Below are positions 61,854 through 64,000 of a stretch of DNA of 64,000 nt, in pieces; position 1 is the first letter of the stretch, and each line of letters begins with the position of its first letter. The DNA lies in contig NZ_CP032695.1 of the NCBI RefSeq assembly GCF_003627755.1, positions 1,302,001 to 1,366,000 of the forward strand. Reading direction: 5' to 3'. Below the pieces are notes generated by a model that was not told the origin of the DNA, did no database searches, and worked only from the letters and a program-made list of their open reading frames with translations. The position numbers and the translations under genes are program-made. The stretch is from Rhizobium jaguaris. GTDB taxonomy: Bacteria > Pseudomonadota > Alphaproteobacteria > Rhizobiales > Rhizobiaceae.

Positions 61854-63050
61854 CTACCGTTGCGATCTGCTGGTTGACCTTGCGGCTGAAGGCCTTAACG
61901 CGACAAGCGAAAGCAGCCCAAGAAACGCAATTGCCGTACCTGCTGATGCCAGAGGCCATAAGCCCATCCCTATGAATGGGGCGGTAATCGCTGTTCCAAT
62001 CGCAGCCGTGCCCAGAATGCTGGCTATGACAAGGGCAGCACCCCGCGAATGGTCACCTTGCGATGCTACGATCGCTTGATGAAACCCGACCGGCCCCCTG
62101 GTGCCGAATCCGAGATTGACGATGATCCATAAGGCAACAAGCACCGCGAAGTTCTCTCCCCCCGCCGCGGCATAGACAAGGATGAGAAAGAAAGCCGGCG
62201 TCAGGACGCAAGTTCCTGTGGCGATGACGCGGTCCGTTCCGAATCTTCTTGCCAGGCTGCTCGACAGATTTGCCCCGATAACGAACATCGCAATGCCGCA
62301 GACCTGAAGAATAACGAAATATTGGATCCCTTTGCCGAGCGGCCCGGTCAGCACGGCCGGGGCGCCGAATACAAAAACAAGAATGCTTCCAAGCGAAAAA
62401 GCCTGGCTCAGCGCATACCGGAGAAACGCGCGGTCTCGGATGATTGTCATGTAGCTTTGATGCGGGGTCGGAGCCCGGTCTCGCCCGGGAAATGAGGCCA
62501 CATAGCGCCATGTAACGGCTGACACTGCAAGGCCCAGACCGCCAAGGACGGCGAAAGAGATTTGCCATCCGCCAAGTGCTAGAAGATAAGCCCCGGCTAT
62601 GGGGGCCAAAGCGGGCGTCAGGGATTCGATCGAACCAAGCCTGCCAAGCACGGTTGCCGCCCTATCATGTGAGTTGGAACTGCTGATGAAGCCAGGGGCA
62701 AAGACCGCGGGACCGGAACCGAACGCGCCTTGTGCGAGGCGCAGAACGATCAGCCACTCGATCGAGGGCACAAGTACCGCGAGGAAAGACGTCAGTGTGA
62801 AAAGGCCAAGCGACCACACCAGCAATTTTCTCGGATCAAATCGAGCGCCAAGCTCTCCGAATGCGATCAGGCCGATCAGGGTCCCGAGAGCGTAGGCCGC
62901 CAATACCAATTGTGCCAGCGCGGTCGTTCCTCCCAACGACTGCGGCAGGCTCGGAACGGCAGGAAGGACGAGATCCGTACCCGCAATACCAAGCACGGTT
63001 CCGCATGCGATCAACGCGAACATCGCGCCAGGAGGGAGGTTTTTGGTCAT
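61854..63050 (-). CDS. MFS drug/metabolite exporter
   Basis: A transporter of 398 residues with twelve predicted helices, of the Bcr/CflA type in the DHA1 family. 'GTDLVLPAVPSLPQSLGG' lies near the start, and the motif-A loop 'GELGARFDPRKLLVW' connects helices 2 and 3. It should expel drugs or small metabolites by proton exchange. ATG 63050 has GGAG upstream. It has no adjacent regulator in this window, and it follows the cyclase gene at a distance of about 90 bp on the same strand. Confidence 0.88.
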   Translation of the reverse strand: MTKNLPPGAMFALIACGTVLGIAGTDLVLPAVPSLPQSLGGTTALAQLVLAAYALGTLIGLIAFGELGARFDPRKLLVWSLGLFTLTSFLAVLVPSIEWLIVLRLAQGAFGSGPAVFAPGFISSSNSHDRAATVLGRLGSIESLTPALAPIAGAYLLALGGWQISFAVLGGLGLAVSAVTWRYVASFPGRDRAPTPHQSYMTIIRDRAFLRYALSQAFSLGSILVFVFGAPAVLTGPLGKGIQYFVILQVCGIAMFVIGANLSSSLARRFGTDRVIATGTCVLTPAFFLILVYAAAGGENFAVLVALWIIVNLGFGTRGPVGFHQAIVASQGDHSRGAALVIASILGTAAIGTAITAPFIGMGLWPLASAGTAIAFLGLLSLVALRPSAARSTSRSQR

Positions 63051-63141
63051 GCCCCGCTCTTAGCAAAGCCTCGTCAGACCTCCAAGTTCAGAAAGATGAT
63101 GTGCCCCATCAGCAACTTTGATGGGCGAAAGTCCGCGCCGG

Positions 63142-64000
63142 TCACTCGGCCAAAGTATAGATTTCTGCCGGCCGGGTGACGCCCTTAAGCGAGAAGGTGC
63201 CCACTTTTTCGAATCCAGCTTGAAAGTGCAATGCAAAGGCCTCGGACGCCAACAGGCTGCGGTTAACGGTGTCGCACAGCTTCTCGATGCGAGCCGCCTC
63301 ATTGACTGCCTTTCCAATCGCCGTGAAATCGAGGCGGCGGACGGCGCCGACGTTTCCATAGAAGACCTCGCCAACATGCAGAACGATATCGACGAGGATT
63401 TCTGGCTGCGCGGCAGCCACTCGCCTACGATTGAGTGTCGCATTGGCTTCCTGTGCCTTCTTGGCTGCAGACAGGGCCTGGCGGCACGCCTCGGCGGGAT
63501 TTTCCACATCGGCCGGAAAAATAGCCAGCAGGCTGTCGCCCATGAATTTCAGGATTTCGCCGCCGTCCTGCTCGACAGGCCGTCCGATCGCCTCAAAATG
63601 CTCGTTCAGCCATGCCACAATATGGTTCGGTGCGTGATTTTCGTTGAGCAAGGTAAAGTTCTTGAGGTCGGCCAGCAGGATAGCCGCATAGATGGCGGCG
63701 CCTTCACCGCGCTGTGTCTGTCCGCTGAGAATTCGCCCGCTGGTGCGGGTGCCGGTATAGACTGCAAGCATATCCGTAGCGATGCGCGTTGCCGCGATCC
63801 GGTAGCAGGCAAGCGCAAGGCTGGGTAAGAAAATATCGAGATCGGCAATTTGTCGTTCCGAGAAACCCACAGGACCCTCACCGGCAAGAGAGAACCCGAC
63901 ACCTGCCAAGGCGGTTCCTTCTGGGTAGGCCGTGAGCTTCAGCAAGTAATCGGTCGCTCCCAGATCAGATAATTCCTTCAGCAGTGGGTAGAGTGCGGCG
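63142..64000 (-). CDS. Class III adenylate/guanylate cyclase, partial at window end
   Basis: The C-terminal 285 residues of a larger protein; the frame is open to the window edge. The class III cyclase domain shows both metal aspartates ('ILLADLKNFT', 'KFMGDSLLAIF'), the lysine in 'GEILKFMGD', and the transition-state 'AVNEAARIE' (Asn, Arg). It ends 'GVTRPAEIYTLAE'. All catalytic residues are visible, so it is probably active. The N-terminal part beyond the window should be a sensor domain. Rhizobia carry many such cyclases with different sensors. Confidence 0.88.
   Translation of the reverse strand, partial: AALYPLLKELSDLGATDYLLKLTAYPEGTALAGVGFSLAGEGPVGFSERQIADLDIFLPSLALACYRIAATRIATDMLAVYTGTRTSGRILSGQTQRGEGAAIYAAILLADLKNFTLLNENHAPNHIVAWLNEHFEAIGRPVEQDGGEILKFMGDSLLAIFPADVENPAEACRQALSAAKKAQEANATLNRRRVAAAQPEILVDIVLHVGEVFYGNVGAVRRLDFTAIGKAVNEAARIEKLCDTVNRSLLASEAFALHFQAGFEKVGTFSLKGVTRPAEIYTLAE

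Overview
The window looks like the chromosome or a large replicon of a fast-growing Rhizobium-type alphaproteobacterium. The support is GC-rich coding sequence with strong Shine-Dalgarno sites, two DUF982 proteins (a rhizobial family), a PrsD/PrsE secretion system beside an ExsH-like RTX glycanase, a RirA-type iron box, NHEJ genes (two ku and ligD), and a NasS/NasT-controlled nitrate assimilation operon. No rRNA, complete tRNA, CRISPR array, phage or plasmid replication gene was seen.

Layout. 0.3-8 kb: metabolic genes (DUF3465 protein, secreted esterase, an Rmf/CrpP-like small protein, a GH15 glucoamylase divergent from a ROK glucokinase-like protein, an atypical SDR, a His-rich zinc/cadmium CDF exporter with a MerR-type promoter). 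8.2-14.9 kb: an NHEJ block, with ku and ligD on the plus strand and a second ku on the minus strand, enclosing a LysR regulator divergent from a DoxX-DsrE-TlpA mini-operon. 15.2-16.1 kb: an outer-membrane barrel-like protein ending in a palindromic repeat. 16.1-25.1 kb: nitrate assimilation, all on the minus strand (nasT-nasS, then narK-nirB-nirD-nasA). Between nasS and narK the sequence contains a near-perfect sigma-54 promoter, two ANTAR-type hexaloop hairpins and an overlapping intrinsic terminator. This reads as combined nitrogen control (NtrC/RpoN) and nitrate control (NasS-NasT antitermination).

25.1-33.9 kb: a tRNA-Leu-like fragment, an SDR-AraC pair, a DUF2147 protein, a secreted alpha/beta hydrolase with an inverted repeat at its start, and a TonB-dependent siderophore receptor with an IRO box and an AraC regulator upstream. 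34-45.5 kb: htpG, a soluble globin-coupled chemoreceptor, a FixJ-like response regulator and its membrane histidine kinase (overlapping genes), a fused double-permease ABC transporter with a two-domain ATPase, and a mercuric-reductase-like flavoprotein. 46-53.6 kb: prsD-prsE, an L,D-transpeptidase, a GntR regulator divergent from an OsmC protein with a 16-bp palindrome between them, the RTX-GH16 glycanase, and an IalB-like secreted protein. 53.8-57.4 kb: two DUF982 genes and a complete IS21-family element whose ends are fixed by TG...CA termini and a 7-bp target duplication. 57.5-64 kb: a GXWXG/DUF4334 protein, two DUF1801 proteins, two small secreted proteins, an LLM flavin oxidoreductase, an MFS exporter, and a class III adenylate cyclase that runs off the window end.

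The most informative regions are the nas leader, the MerR-type promoter of the CDF exporter, the two-ku block with its enclosed sulfur/redox genes, and the PrsDE-ExsH neighbourhood. I saw no convincing wholly new multi-gene system. The DoxX-DsrE-TlpA set and the substrate-binding-protein-less ABC transporter are the least explained units.
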